64,000 bases of DNA from Arachidicoccus ginsenosidivorans (GCF_007971385.1 NZ_CP042434.1:682001-746000), one strand, 5' to 3'; shown: positions 38,920 through 48,796, numbered from the stretch's first letter. Notes: generated from the letters alone by a model not told the origin. Made by a program: numbers and translations.

Positions 38920-40047
38920 ATGAAAAAACATATATTAATTTCAGGAGCAAGTTTTGCGGGATTAACACTAGCCTATTGGCTAAACAAATTCGGGGGTGAC
39001 CAATTGAAAATAACCATTGTTGAAATTGGAAAGGAATTGCGAAAAGGAGGTTCGCCAATTGATGTACGCGGTCAGGCCTTAAACGTGGTCAAAGATATGG
39101 GCATCTATGAAAAAATAAAGGCCAAAGAATTTATCCATGATACAGAAATCGTCAATGCAAAAAACGAAACCTTGGTTAATTTCTCCATCAACAACTTTGA
39201 GCAGTATCGTGGCGACATTGAGATTAATCGCTTTGATTTGGTGGAGATACTTTACCAAGCCACCTCAGATAATCAGGTTGAGTTTCTGTTTGGCAATAGT
39301 ATTAAAACGCTTACACAGCATACGCAGCATGTTGCTGTAACTTTTGAAAATGGCGCGCAAGGAGATTTTGATTTAGTGTTTGGAGCAGATGGCACGCATT
39401 CTATTGTTAGAAAATTGGCTTTTGGAGATGAAAAACATTTCAGCAAATTTTTCGGAGTGTATTTTGCATTTGCCGAGGCCAATAACATACCTACTGACAG
39501 AGCCAAAGACACCGGAATTGTCTATCGGGAAGTCGGCAAACAAGCGGTGCTTTACCAGTTTCACCATAGCGTGAATGCCCTGTTGATGTTCCTTTCTCCA
39601 AAACTGAATTGGGATTACCGAAATCAAGCGCAACACAAGCAAATACTGAAAGCAGCTTTTGGTAAGGATACGAACTGGAAAATCCCTGAAATACTGGAGG
39701 CCTTACTGCATTCAGACAGCTTATTTTTTGATGAAGTGTGTCAAATTCATATGCCGACCTGGACAAAAGAAAGGGTCGCATTAATTGGAGACGCTGCATA
39801 TGCACCAAGCTTTTTTACGGGAATGGGCACCACCCTGGCAATATTGGGGGCGAAAAATGTGGCAGATGCGCTTGTCGCTTCAAAAGGAGATTACCATGCA
39901 GCCTTTGCTAGTTACAATCAAACATTTAGACCTTTTACTGAAAGTATCCAGGCGCGACTTGCCCAAGGCCTAAAGGTTCAATTACCTGAAAATGAACAGG
40001 AATTACAGGCATCCATTGAATTTTTTAAACAAAGAGCCAAAGGATAA
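38920..40047 (+). CDS. FAD-dependent monooxygenase, TetX/PHBH-like
   Basis: A 375-residue class A flavoprotein monooxygenase. The N-terminal FAD motif is Ile-Ser-Gly-Ala-Ser-Phe-Ala-Gly (about 7-14). Next come Gly-Gly-Ser-Pro-Ile-Asp-Val-Arg-Gly (about 45-53), the second FAD/NADPH motif Gly-Ala-Asp-Gly-Thr-His-Ser (about 155-161) and the third motif Leu-Ile-Gly-Asp-Ala-Ala-Tyr-Ala-Pro (about 288-296). The family includes TetX and many aromatic hydroxylases, so substrate, including any antibiotic, cannot be read from the sequence. The ATG at 38920 follows a GTG at 38917; ATG is preferred. It is controlled probably by the divergent AraC regulator. Confidence 0.87.
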   Translation: MKKHILISGASFAGLTLAYWLNKFGGDQLKITIVEIGKELRKGGSPIDVRGQALNVVKDMGIYEKIKAKEFIHDTEIVNAKNETLVNFSINNFEQYRGDIEINRFDLVEILYQATSDNQVEFLFGNSIKTLTQHTQHVAVTFENGAQGDFDLVFGADGTHSIVRKLAFGDEKHFSKFFGVYFAFAEANNIPTDRAKDTGIVYREVGKQAVLYQFHHSVNALLMFLSPKLNWDYRNQAQHKQILKAAFGKDTNWKIPEILEALLHSDSLFFDEVCQIHMPTWTKERVALIGDAAYAPSFFTGMGTTLAILGAKNVADALVASKGDYHAAFASYNQTFRPFTESIQARLAQGLKVQLPENEQELQASIEFFKQRAKG

Positions 40048-40139
40048 CATCCAAAATATTCAGCATTTAATTAAAATAGGCATATAGTTATACTGCCCCT
40101 ATGTTTTCCGGGTCTGGCCTTTAGATGAAAACTTGTTAC

Positions 40140-40177
40140 ATTTTCATGAAATTTTCATGAAAATATAATTAACTTTG
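40140..40177 (+). promoter_or_regulatory. Twin palindrome operator and -7 box
   Basis: Two copies of the perfect palindrome TTTCATGAAA are 11 bp apart, one helical turn, ending 7 bp before TAACTTTG, a perfect -7 box. A regulator bound there would cover the -33 region. No open reading frame follows. Confidence 0.45.
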
Positions 40178-40216
40178 AAGGATCCTTAGCCATCATCCTT
40201 AGTCCTATAAAAAATT

Positions 40217-40238
40217 GGCCCCTATGGATATAGGGGCC
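40217..40238 (+). ncRNA. Possible small RNA hairpin
   Basis: GGCCCCTAT and ATAGGGGCC form a perfect 9-bp stem with GGAT loop, about 40 bp after the TAACTTTG box. No T-run follows directly, so it is not a terminator. It is a candidate structured element in a non-coding transcript. Confidence 0.25.
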
Positions 40239-40522
40239 GCAACCAAAACTAACTGCTTATGAGATTATATTAAGTACAAAGCCTGTGCCAAAAGGCCAAT
40301 TCGATTACTAAATTTATATTTATTACAGTTTTTTTTAAAAAATGTGACATTATAAGCAAAAAGCACTTACCATATAAACCAAAACAATCATATAAAAGTG
40401 AGCAATGTTTAAAAGCTGACTATTTAACCACCATTTTTTAATTGCATGCTCTTTTTAAGGGACCCTGCGATCCATGGATCGCGGCAGCGGCAGTGCATAA
40501 ACGTTCTGGAACTACCGTCATC

Positions 40523-40711
40523 TTAATATCGTTCAGACTGTTTGGCTTTTTTATACCTATTGCCAAAGACAATACCAAGTAATACAACAACCGTAATGAC
40601 CCATAGTATGCTTTTCCAAGGCTGGCCAATCTTTTCTCCCCAAAAAGCCAATACCAACAAAAACAGCGCGATAACAATTTTTCCTATTAGAATAAGCGTC
40701 CTCTTTTGCAT
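40523..40711 (-). CDS. Small two-helix membrane protein
   Basis: A 62-residue protein with two hydrophobic helices (about 6-24 and 33-50) joined by Gly-Glu-Lys-Ile-Gly-Gln-Pro-Trp-Lys, and a basic tail. There is no signal-peptide cleavage pattern and no known domain. The ATG at 40711 gives Met-Gln-Lys-Arg. The hydrophobic layout looks real, but without homologues it remains a hypothetical inner-membrane protein. Confidence 0.5.
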   Translation of the reverse strand: MQKRTLILIGKIVIALFLLVLAFWGEKIGQPWKSILWVITVVVLLGIVFGNRYKKAKQSERY

Positions 40712-40854
40712 GGTTTTATTTTTTAAATTTGTTTATACCTACCAAAGTTCTCTGGCAAATGATCAAAACCTTTCATAAAAATACTGATAATGAAGCAGTC
40801 TGGCAAAAATTACGTATTTAATATTTTAACGATAGGCAAATAGGGGCAAAAACT

Positions 40855-40862
40855 TACCTTTG
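40855..40862 (+). promoter_or_regulatory. -7 box of the SulP gene
   Basis: TACCTTTG matches TAnnTTTG, 52 bp before the SulP start codon. The -33 element is not obvious. Confidence 0.45.
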
Positions 40863-40914
40863 CACACATTTTTTAATCCTGGAACAGTTTATTGACTGAC
40901 CACTGCGTATTTAT

Positions 40915-42441
40915 ATGATCTCCTCCACATTTAAGGCAATTCGTGACATTGATTTAAAAACAGAAATTCTGGCAGGGATGACAGTCGCCATGACTATGAT
41001 TCCAGAATCTCTCTCTTTTGCAATTTTGGCAGGCCTGGCTCCCCTGATTGGACTATATGCTGCTTTTATGATGGGACTAATTACCGCCATATTCGGCGGA
41101 AGGCCTGGAATGGTTTCCGGAGGAGCCGGATCTACAGTGGTTGTGCTTATCGCACTTGTAGCCACTCATGGACCGCAATATCTGTTTGCCGCCATTATCC
41201 TGGGTGGCATATTCCAGGCTTTAGTCGGTATTTTCAAGTTAGGTAAATTTGTAAGATTGATTCCTCAACCGGTGATGTATGGCTTTTTAAACGGACTGGC
41301 CATCATTATTTTTATGGCACAGGTAGAGCAGTTCAAAGTTTCCCTAGATGGCGTCTCGTCCTGGCTTACCGGTACGGCGCTTATGGTTATGGCAGCGCTT
41401 ACTTTACTTACCATACTGATTGTTGTATTTTTCCCTAAACTGACAAAAGCAATTCCCTCATCACTTGCAGCAATTATCATTACAGCCTTACTGGTCTTCA
41501 TATTTAATATCCACACCAAAAAAGTACTGGATATTGCCGCCGTCAGCGGTAAGTTTCCGCCTTTTCACATTCCAGGCGTCCCTATAAACTGGACTACGCT
41601 CAAAACCATACTCCCCTATTCACTACTAATGGCTGGTGTTGGCCTGATAGAAACTTTACTTACCTTAAATATGGTGGATGAAATCACTTGTACAAAAGGC
41701 AATGCCAATAAAGAGGCATTAGCTCAGGGAGCAGCCAATCTGGTCAATGGATTTTTTGGCGGTATGGGCGGATGTGCCATGGTGGCACAGACCCTGGTCA
41801 ACATTGAGGCGGGTGCCAGGACCAGACTATCAGGTATCATCGGTGCGATTACTATCCTTTTGATCATTCTAATAGGCGGGTCTATTATAGAGCAGATTCC
41901 CATGGCCGCACTGGTTGGGGTCATGATGATGGTGGCTATAAATACATTTAAATGGGGCAGTCTCAGGATCATACGTAAAATGCCAAAATCGGACATTTTT
42001 GTGGGGATGCTGGTAGCAGCCATAACCGTCGTCCTGCAAAATCTGGCGCTGGCCGTCGTAATTGGTGTTGTCATAGCAGCTTTGGCCTTTGCCTGGGACA
42101 ATGCCAAAAGGATCCGGGCCAGAAAGTCCATAGATAGTGAGGGTAATAAAGTTTATGAGATATATGGCCCTTTATTTTTTGGCAGTACCACCGCCTTTTT
42201 GGAAAAATTCAATGTGTCACAGGATCCTGAGCGGATTATTATCGATTTTAAAGCCTCCCGCGTGGCAGATATGTCCGCCATAGATGCCCTGAAAAATATT
42301 ACAGAAAAATACAAAGGGGCAGGCAAACAGGTTGTCCTTCGACATCTCAGCCAGGATTGCCGCAAAATCCTGGCGGACGCTGCAGGTTTTATTGAAGTTG
42401 ACATCCTCAGTGACCCAACTTATGCCGTCATGCCTAATTAG
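40915..42441 (+). CDS. SulP-family anion transporter with STAS domain
   Basis: A 508-residue inner-membrane transporter. It opens with Leu-Ala-Gly-Met-Thr-Val-Ala-Met-Thr-Met-Ile-Pro-Glu-Ser-Leu-Ser-Phe-Ala, the SulP helix-1 signature, continues through about eleven to twelve hydrophobic helices, and ends in a STAS domain (about 405-500; Ile-Ile-Asp-Phe-Lys-Ala and Ala-Asp-Met-Ser-Ala-Ile-Asp-Ala-Leu). SulP proteins carry sulfate, bicarbonate, chloride or dicarboxylates, and the substrate cannot be assigned. There is no carbonic anhydrase or sulfate-assimilation neighbour. It converges with the FtsX permease across only 23 bp. Confidence 0.9.
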   Translation: MISSTFKAIRDIDLKTEILAGMTVAMTMIPESLSFAILAGLAPLIGLYAAFMMGLITAIFGGRPGMVSGGAGSTVVVLIALVATHGPQYLFAAIILGGIFQALVGIFKLGKFVRLIPQPVMYGFLNGLAIIIFMAQVEQFKVSLDGVSSWLTGTALMVMAALTLLTILIVVFFPKLTKAIPSSLAAIIITALLVFIFNIHTKKVLDIAAVSGKFPPFHIPGVPINWTTLKTILPYSLLMAGVGLIETLLTLNMVDEITCTKGNANKEALAQGAANLVNGFFGGMGGCAMVAQTLVNIEAGARTRLSGIIGAITILLIILIGGSIIEQIPMAALVGVMMMVAINTFKWGSLRIIRKMPKSDIFVGMLVAAITVVLQNLALAVVIGVVIAALAFAWDNAKRIRARKSIDSEGNKVYEIYGPLFFGSTTAFLEKFNVSQDPERIIIDFKASRVADMSAIDALKNITEKYKGAGKQVVLRHLSQDCRKILADAAGFIEVDILSDPTYAVMPN

Positions 42442-42464
42442 TTAATTAGTTACTCGCGCATTTT

Positions 42465-44878
42465 CTACTCCGTTTTAAGGCTCTTGACCGGATTTTTTGA
42501 GGCAGCCTGCAAAGCTTTAAAGCCTATAATCAGCCAGGTAATAAGCATCATAAACAAAATAACGATGACAAATACCCAAGGGCCTATGGTTATTTTATAA
42601 GCAAAATAGGTCAACCATCTGTGCATCATCCAGGATCCTACCGGCAAGGCAATAAGTGTTGCCAATAATACCAATAGTACAAAATCCCGGCTGATAAGCT
42701 CTATAATATCTTTTTTGGAGGCACCCATCACCTTTCTGATGCCTATCTCTTTTGTTTTCACTTCAGCTGTATAAGTTGCCAGTCCAAAAAGCCCCATGCC
42801 AGAAATAAGCACGGCTACAAGTGAAAAAATATTCAACAGGGACAATGACCTGCTAAAGCTATCGTAAGCACTGTTGAAGTTTTTATCCAGAAAATCATAT
42901 TTAAAAGGTAGTTCACCAGCGTACTGCTTAAATATCGCCTCCGTACTGGAAATCGCAGGTTGCAAAGCGGCCTTTTTCGCCCGCACATACAGCACACTGC
43001 CGTGCTTCCCATTGGCACCCGGCCTGCTATAAATAACAATTGGGGCAATTTTTTCTTTCAGGTTTTGAAAATTAAAATCACGAACTACGCCGATAACAGT
43101 TCCTTTCCTGCCCTGATAAATAACCTGCTGTCCAATCGGGTGCTGAAGATTTAAAACCCGAACTGCCGTCTGATTTAACAGAAAACCACTTGAATCTGCC
43201 GGCGTTCCGCTAAAACCAGCCCCTTGAGTGAGCTTCATCTGCATAGCGGATAAAAACCCAGGGGCAATCTCCAAATCATTAAAGAGCAAGTCAATATCTG
43301 ATCTGCCCGGTATCCCAAACCCGCCACTGCTTCTGGTTACTTCATTGATATTTTGATTTGCAGTACTGACCGCTGCAATAGCACTATTTTGTTGTAAAGC
43401 TGCAATGACCGCATCACTGTGGTTTTCCATGGCGGCAGGCATTTGCACGGTAAAGACCAGCGAGCGGTTATAACCGACATCCTTTGTTTTAATATAGTGC
43501 ATTTGCCTGATCATAATGGCAGCACCAAAACGATGACCACAGAAATGGCAAATTGAATAACAACCAGCACACGTCTGGAGATAAACTTAGCAGGCCTGCC
43601 CTTGCTTTGCTGTCCACTCATAAATGCTAGCGGTCGAAAATTAGAAAGTAAAAGCGCCGGATAAACGCCAGAGGCCAAATAAGCGCCCAACAACACCAAA
43701 ACAACCTTTGTCATAAAAGAAGCACCTAACAGATTCCAGGAAAACACATGTCCTGTGAGCCTGCAATAAAGGGGCATAAATAAAGTCACCAGCACTGCTG
43801 CCGCTAGAATGGCAATAAATAATATCAAAGCAGTCTCCATCAAGAACTGTCCCATTAATACTTTCCTGTCTGCACCCAGTATTTTTTTGATGCCCACTTC
43901 CTTTAATCTCACCAGTGCTCTGGCAGTAGAGAGGTTCACATAATTGATACAGGCAATCAGTATAATAAGTAGGCCAATCCAACCAAAAGCGTCCACCAAA
44001 TGCAACATGGACTTACCACCGTATTCATCTACCAGGTGCATGGTTTTTAAGGATTGTAAAACAAACAGATTGCCACTCACATCTGGACCACCCAGGGCTA
44101 AATACTTCTTGGTAATCTGATTCTCAATTTGTTTAATATTACTTCCAGGCAAGATGCGTACATAAACCCCATAATCAAAACTGCCGTATTCGTCATCAAT
44201 GGTATGAACGGCCTGGGCATTATTGGTAGATTTATCTGTAGATCGCTGATAAGGTCCTGCAATAAAGGTCAAAGGCAAAAAGATATCCATATGTGGCAAA
44301 GAGCTGTTGGAAGGCATATCCTTAGCAATCCCGGAAACAACAAAATGATCCTTATCATGCAAGGTAATGACTTTGCCTATTGGATCTACTCTGCCAAATA
44401 GCTTTCGCGCCATACTGGCGGAGAGCACCACTTGATTACTGCTTGCTAGGACCGTAGTCGGATCGCCTTTTAATAAAGGCAGCGCGAATAAACTAAAAAA
44501 ATCTGTGTCAACAAAGCGGGTCGTTGATCCGATATCATAAATGGTCTTACCCTGATAGACTACTTTACTGGCCCCATAATCTGGTCCGATCCTGACACAA
44601 GCTGCTACCTGCTTATTTTGCAAAGCAATTTTTCTAAGCGGGGCAGGGGAAGATATCCAGATGGTATTATTACCGTCAGAAGTAGTATAAGCGTTATTCA
44701 CTCTGTAAATCTGACTGACATGTGGATTAAACTGATCAAAACTCCTTTCATATTTTACCCAAATAAAAATAAAAACGGCAGTAGCGATGGCAACGCCCAA
44801 CCCGATGATATGTAGTAAACTGTAATATCTGGCAGCTCTAATACTTCTCCACGCTGATTTTATATTATAAAGGATCAT
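42465..44878 (-). CDS. FtsX/MacB-type ABC transporter permease (one frameshift)
   Basis: Fragments 43511-44938 and 42465-43514 join after adding one base at 43518-43523, giving about 804 residues from the ATG at 44878. The architecture is the standard Bacteroidota one: helix 1 (about 20-45), a periplasmic MacB core domain (Asn-Gln-Val-Val-Leu-Ser), then two FtsX blocks, each with Lys-Glu-Val/Ile-Gly-Ile-Lys/Arg-Lys-Ile/Val-Leu/Met-Gly-Ala. No ATPase gene is adjacent; such permeases often work with a distant partner in export or antimicrobial defence. It follows the fucosidase on the same strand but is separated by a very strong hairpin, so it is probably a separate unit. Confidence 0.85.
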
Positions 44879-44964
44879 TTTTACTTTTTTAGCGCAACCT
44901 CTAAGAACATGCCAGCCAAGATTCAACCTAATTATCAATGAATTACACCAGTTCTCAAACCAAG

Positions 44965-45010
44965 CCAGGTGTTCGTTTTTGGAACACTTCGCTCAAAAAC
45001 GAACACCTGG
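44965..45010. repeat. Perfect 17-bp inverted repeat hairpin
   Basis: CCAGGTGTTCGTTTTTG (44965-44981) and its exact reverse complement (44994-45010) enclose a 12-base loop. No T-tract follows on either strand. The loop GAACAC can also pair with GTGTTC of the left arm, giving an alternative small hairpin. It lies between the fucosidase stop and the permease start. Confidence 0.75.
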
Positions 45011-45071
45011 ACAGATCAACGGATGGATAAATTAATCACCCAAAAAACAACTTCCCTCTTATAGGCTAAAA

Positions 45072-46610
45072 TTAAGGCTTTGAGACTTTCAACACAAGGG
45101 CATATTTAATGGTAGCGGCTCCTTTTTGTTTGATCTGGAGGCTTGCTGTTTTTTCATCCAATTTTGTTTTCCAGCCAGGCTGGCCCAGAACTGTAATTTT
45201 ACTTTTCGCTGACAAAAGCCCTGCAGGAAGCTGGATACTAGTTGGCACTGTCAGATCGCCAGCCGTATTTTTATCATCTGTCAGGATAAAGATATAGGTT
45301 GCCTTTCCATCTTCTGATTGGGTAAATACCAGATTATCCTTAGCATAAGGGGCAATCGGCTTGGAATTATAAATGGCACTGCTATTAATTTTCATCCAAC
45401 TGCCAATTTCTTTTAAACGGGCGTACGCGGTGTCACTCCAGTCGCCTTTTGGAGAAGGGCCGATGTTTAATAGAAAATTGCCACCTCTGGAAACAATACG
45501 GATCAATAGATGAATCAGCGTATTGGTGGGTTTATAATGATCTCCAGGTACATAGCTCCAGGAGTTACCCATGGTAATACAGCTCTCCCAGGGATGGTCC
45601 AAGGGTTTATCAGGCACCTGCTGTTCAGGTGTCTGGTAGTTTTCATAGGGTCCCCCAACGGCTCTGTCTACTACAATCAGGCCTGGCTGATTTTTTCTGG
45701 CCATGGCAGCTATTTTGGGCATATCGATATCCTGATTGAAAATATGCTGTTCCTTTTGCTCTTTTTCACTATAAGGCCGAACCCAGCCTCCATCCAGCCA
45801 GAGGATATCCATCTGGCCATAACCAGTCATTAATTCCTGAATCTGGTTATAAGTGAACTGTTTAAACTTGTTCCATACATCCGGATACTTAGCCGGGTCA
45901 TAATTAACATTGCGGTCTTTGGGTGGAAAATAAGGCCACCAATAATAAGGTACGTGCCAGTCTGGTTTTGAAAAGTACGCTCCGATCATAAATCCTTGTT
46001 TTCTAAAACTGCTAAAAACTTCTTTAGCAATATTTGCCTTTGGATTGCTTGAAAAAGGCGTCTTTGAAGAAGTAACCTTATAATCCGTTTGTTTGGTATC
46101 AAACATGCAAAATCCGTCGTGATGCTTGGTGGTAAAGACAACGTATTTCATGCCGGCAGCTTTAGCAGCACTGGCCCATTTATCCGGGTTAAAATCAACC
46201 GGATTAAAAGTGGTTTGCAGATGCTCATACGCTTTTTTATAGGTAAAATAATCATCCGCATATTTACCGGTGCGCTTTGTCCAGCCCTCATCCTCAGGAC
46301 AGAGTGACCAACTTTCTACAATACCCCATTCACTATAGGTACCCCAATGCATGAGAAGTCCAAATTTCTCCCCCTGCCAGTGATGCAGCTTTTGTAACAC
46401 CAACGTATCCGTTGGCCATACATAGTTATTATGCGTTTCCTGTGCCAGCCCGGAAATTGGATTTATCCCCAGCCAAAAGGCAGTTGTCAATACAAAAACA
46501 AATAAGGTTAAGCGCTCGTTACAGCGCCTCAGTTGATAATTTCTTTTTGTCTTTTGGCAATTTTGTGGGTTGCGTAGTACCCTGCTTAGTTTCAGGTTCA
46601 TGGTGGTCAT
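45072..46610 (-). CDS. Alpha-L-fucosidase, GH29
   Basis: A 512-residue secreted GH29 enzyme that removes alpha-L-fucose from glycans with retention. After a signal peptide (hydrophobic Leu-Phe-Val-Phe-Val-Leu then Gly-Leu-Ala-Gln, about residue 56) come Gly-Leu-Leu-Met-His-Trp-Gly (about 84-90), Thr-Lys-His-His-Asp-Gly-Phe (about 160-166) and the nucleophile Asp in Asp-Ile-Leu-Trp-Leu-Asp-Gly-Gly-Trp (about 269-277). Gly-Gly-Asn-Phe-Leu-Leu-Asn-Ile-Gly-Pro closes the catalytic domain. The C-terminal beta domain is short. It lies downstream of SusD on the same strand, beyond a terminator, and is the best clue to the locus substrate. Confidence 0.92.
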   Translation of the reverse strand: MTTMNLKLSRVLRNPQNCQKTKRNYQLRRCNERLTLFVFVLTTAFWLGINPISGLAQETHNNYVWPTDTLVLQKLHHWQGEKFGLLMHWGTYSEWGIVESWSLCPEDEGWTKRTGKYADDYFTYKKAYEHLQTTFNPVDFNPDKWASAAKAAGMKYVVFTTKHHDGFCMFDTKQTDYKVTSSKTPFSSNPKANIAKEVFSSFRKQGFMIGAYFSKPDWHVPYYWWPYFPPKDRNVNYDPAKYPDVWNKFKQFTYNQIQELMTGYGQMDILWLDGGWVRPYSEKEQKEQHIFNQDIDMPKIAAMARKNQPGLIVVDRAVGGPYENYQTPEQQVPDKPLDHPWESCITMGNSWSYVPGDHYKPTNTLIHLLIRIVSRGGNFLLNIGPSPKGDWSDTAYARLKEIGSWMKINSSAIYNSKPIAPYAKDNLVFTQSEDGKATYIFILTDDKNTAGDLTVPTSIQLPAGLLSAKSKITVLGQPGWKTKLDEKTASLQIKQKGAATIKYALVLKVSKP

Positions 46611-46746
46611 TGAATTGAATTCGTTATTACTTGTCAGTCACTCTTGATAAAATTAAGCTTTTCACCGCAATTGAAAAAGGTTTTTTACGCCTTTCAGACA
46701 ACCTTCTAAAGCCCTACCCAGACGACCTCTTAGACTACAATCAATA

Positions 46747-46791
46747 AAAAGGCAGTCAAACTGCCTTTTATTCAATTGCAATTTGACTGCC
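46747..46791 (-). terminator. Terminator after SusD with an alternative longer stem
   Basis: AAAAGGCAG (46747-46755) pairs with CTGCCTTTT (46761-46769), a bidirectional terminator. GGCAGTCAAA (46751-46760) can instead pair with TTTGACTGCC (46782-46791). The two folds exclude each other. Confidence 0.7.
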
Positions 46792-46847
46792 GCTTTTTGT
46801 TAAGTGACTTTAGTTACGCACTTGTAAATCTGCCAGGTTTCCTTCAG

Positions 46848-48749
46848 CTAATCAGAATATCCGGGGTTTTGACCCAAGAGCTGATTTTTATTGACCTCAT
46901 CTCTGCTAAATGGCCTGAAATACATTTTATTTACCCAGGTTCTGTTTTCATGCCCATTGTCAGTATAAGGTGTATAGGTATAATCATAAATGTTCTCATC
47001 GTGATGATAAGGCGCACTCATAGTCTTACCGGATTTAAACTTTCCTGTTATTTTAATAAAAGTAAGTTTTCTACCCAGAGTAGATGGGGCGATCATCCAC
47101 CTTCTGCAATCATGATAGCGATGCTCTTCATAAGCCAATTCGATGCGTCTTTCATTACGATACTCGTTCATTAAATCAACACCTGTTGCCGTAACCTTAG
47201 GCATACCTGCCCGATAGCGGATACGGTCCAGCCAAAGCGTAGCTGTAGCTTCATCGCCTGTTTCCAGACAGCATTCAATGTAATTCAGCACCGCTTCCGA
47301 ATATCTGAAAAAGGGCCAAGGGATAAACTGCTTGTCATTTGCATCAATAACATTGGGATCCGGATCAATGAACTTACGCATATAATAACCTGTTCTGGAA
47401 CCATTCCAATCCTCAATTGAACTACTTCTGGTATCCAGTCCGCTTTGCGTAATTTTCTCCCCTTTGTTGTTTAATAAATCGTAACTACCTGTTTGGATTT
47501 CATTTGCCGGATCAACATCCCCTGAGATCTTACTGCGTGGTTTCCAAGATGCCCCATCATATAAAATGGTTGCATAAAGGCGCGGATCCCGGTTGTCATA
47601 AGGGTGCTCTTTTTCTTTGGCTATTGACCAATCAAATTTACTGCCGTCTGCCATCTCATAATCATCTACCAGCAATCCAATAGGCGTATTCCCAGACCAG
47701 TTATGGTAACCATTAGGTCCATTATATTTACCTATATATTCGCCGCCTTCATCCTTGGCAGCCACAAAATAACGGGCAAACAATAATTCTGAAGCCGCAG
47801 CAGCATCTACACCGGCAGCCTTGCTGCCACCGCCCATCGCAATAGAGATATAGTTCGCAGTCCCTTCAGCAGCGCTCACAGGTTTAGTCAAATTCAGCTT
47901 ATAGCCCCCGCCACCTTTGTTTACAACTTCCAGGGCAGCCGCTTTTGCTTTTTCCCAACGCTCCTTTTGTGAGCCGCTGGTATAAGCTAGTTGATCTATT
48001 TTAAAATTAGGGTCATTATCATCAAAATCAGACAGCGCCTCAAGATTAGCGGCTACATGCAAATCACTGGCCGCATATAAAAGAATTCTTGATTTTAAGG
48101 CCAGCGCCGCAATGTAAGAAGCTTGTCCAGGAGACATTGTCTTATCCTCTAATAATAAAGCTGCACTGTCGCAATCTTTCACGATAAAATCAACACAGTC
48201 CTCAAAACTACTACGGGCAATGGCAAAACTATCGTTGAGCGCATAATCTTTGGTAATAAGCGGCACGCCACCATAATAACGCACTAATTGATGATAGTAA
48301 TAAGCCCTTAGAAAATAAGCCTGTCCACGAAGCGTGGCATTGGTAGCTGCATCTGTAATAGCAGTGGTGGGACTCCCCAGGTTCTCTATAGCCAGATTAC
48401 AGGCACGGATACGCTGATACATACTGGCATAGGCATAAGTCCCGGAAACCCATCCAAGACTCGTCGGGCTAAGACTACCTTCATTGATGGTATTAATATT
48501 ACGGCCAGTATGCGTAAAGACCGCCTCATCCGACAAAGAGGCCAGCATCTGCTCATCAAAACCGCCGTTACCCAGTCCATTATAGATTTCTGTAACAAAG
48601 GCAGAGGCCAGGGCAGGGTCTTTCCAGACCTGATCTGCAGGAACAGCATCCAATGGTTGCTGGTTTAGAAAATCCTTGTTACAGCTGGCTATACTCAACA
48701 GCCCACCAGCCATCACAAAAGGGAGAATATATTTAAATAACTTTTTCAT
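46848..48749 (-). CDS. SusD/RagB family outer-membrane glycan-binding lipoprotein
   Basis: A protein of about 633 residues from the ATG at 48749. The lipoprotein signal ends Ser-Ile-Ala-Ser-Cys-Asn-Lys-Asp-Phe-Leu. SusD features follow: Ala-Asp-Gln-Val-Trp, TPR-like helices (Arg-Gly-Gln-Ala-Tyr-Phe-Leu-Arg-Ala-Tyr-Tyr-Tyr), Pro-Leu-Ile-Thr and the C-terminal Arg-Tyr-Ser-Glu-Ala-Val-Leu-Asn-Tyr-Ile-Glu followed by Asn-Glu-Arg-Arg-Ile-Glu-Leu-Ala-Tyr-Glu. SusD forms the lid on the SusC barrel and captures oligosaccharides at the cell surface. It lies 47 bp after susC. The frame is intact, unlike susC. Confidence 0.95.
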   Translation of the reverse strand: MKKLFKYILPFVMAGGLLSIASCNKDFLNQQPLDAVPADQVWKDPALASAFVTEIYNGLGNGGFDEQMLASLSDEAVFTHTGRNINTINEGSLSPTSLGWVSGTYAYASMYQRIRACNLAIENLGSPTTAITDAATNATLRGQAYFLRAYYYHQLVRYYGGVPLITKDYALNDSFAIARSSFEDCVDFIVKDCDSAALLLEDKTMSPGQASYIAALALKSRILLYAASDLHVAANLEALSDFDDNDPNFKIDQLAYTSGSQKERWEKAKAAALEVVNKGGGGYKLNLTKPVSAAEGTANYISIAMGGGSKAAGVDAAAASELLFARYFVAAKDEGGEYIGKYNGPNGYHNWSGNTPIGLLVDDYEMADGSKFDWSIAKEKEHPYDNRDPRLYATILYDGASWKPRSKISGDVDPANEIQTGSYDLLNNKGEKITQSGLDTRSSSIEDWNGSRTGYYMRKFIDPDPNVIDANDKQFIPWPFFRYSEAVLNYIECCLETGDEATATLWLDRIRYRAGMPKVTATGVDLMNEYRNERRIELAYEEHRYHDCRRWMIAPSTLGRKLTFIKITGKFKSGKTMSAPYHHDENIYDYTYTPYTDNGHENRTWVNKMYFRPFSRDEVNKNQLLGQNPGYSD

Positions 48750-48796
48750 AATATTGATTTTTAAAGTACTGCATTGCATTTATGAATCTCAAACCA

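Larger units (their letters stand above)
40048..40522. other. Intergenic region with possible small-RNA unit
   Basis: No protein gene is supported. It holds twin TTTCATGAAA palindromes (40140-40164), a TAACTTTG box (40170-40177), a GC-rich hairpin (40217-40238), a T8 run near 40327-40335 and a 16-bp palindrome GCGATCCATGGATCGC (40467-40482). Together the first four elements could be a regulated non-coding transcript. Confidence 0.4.

Noticed and set aside
40438-40677. Minus-strand frame of 79 codons overlapping the small membrane protein
   Set aside because: It overlaps the better two-helix frame at 40523-40711 and shows no protein-like pattern.
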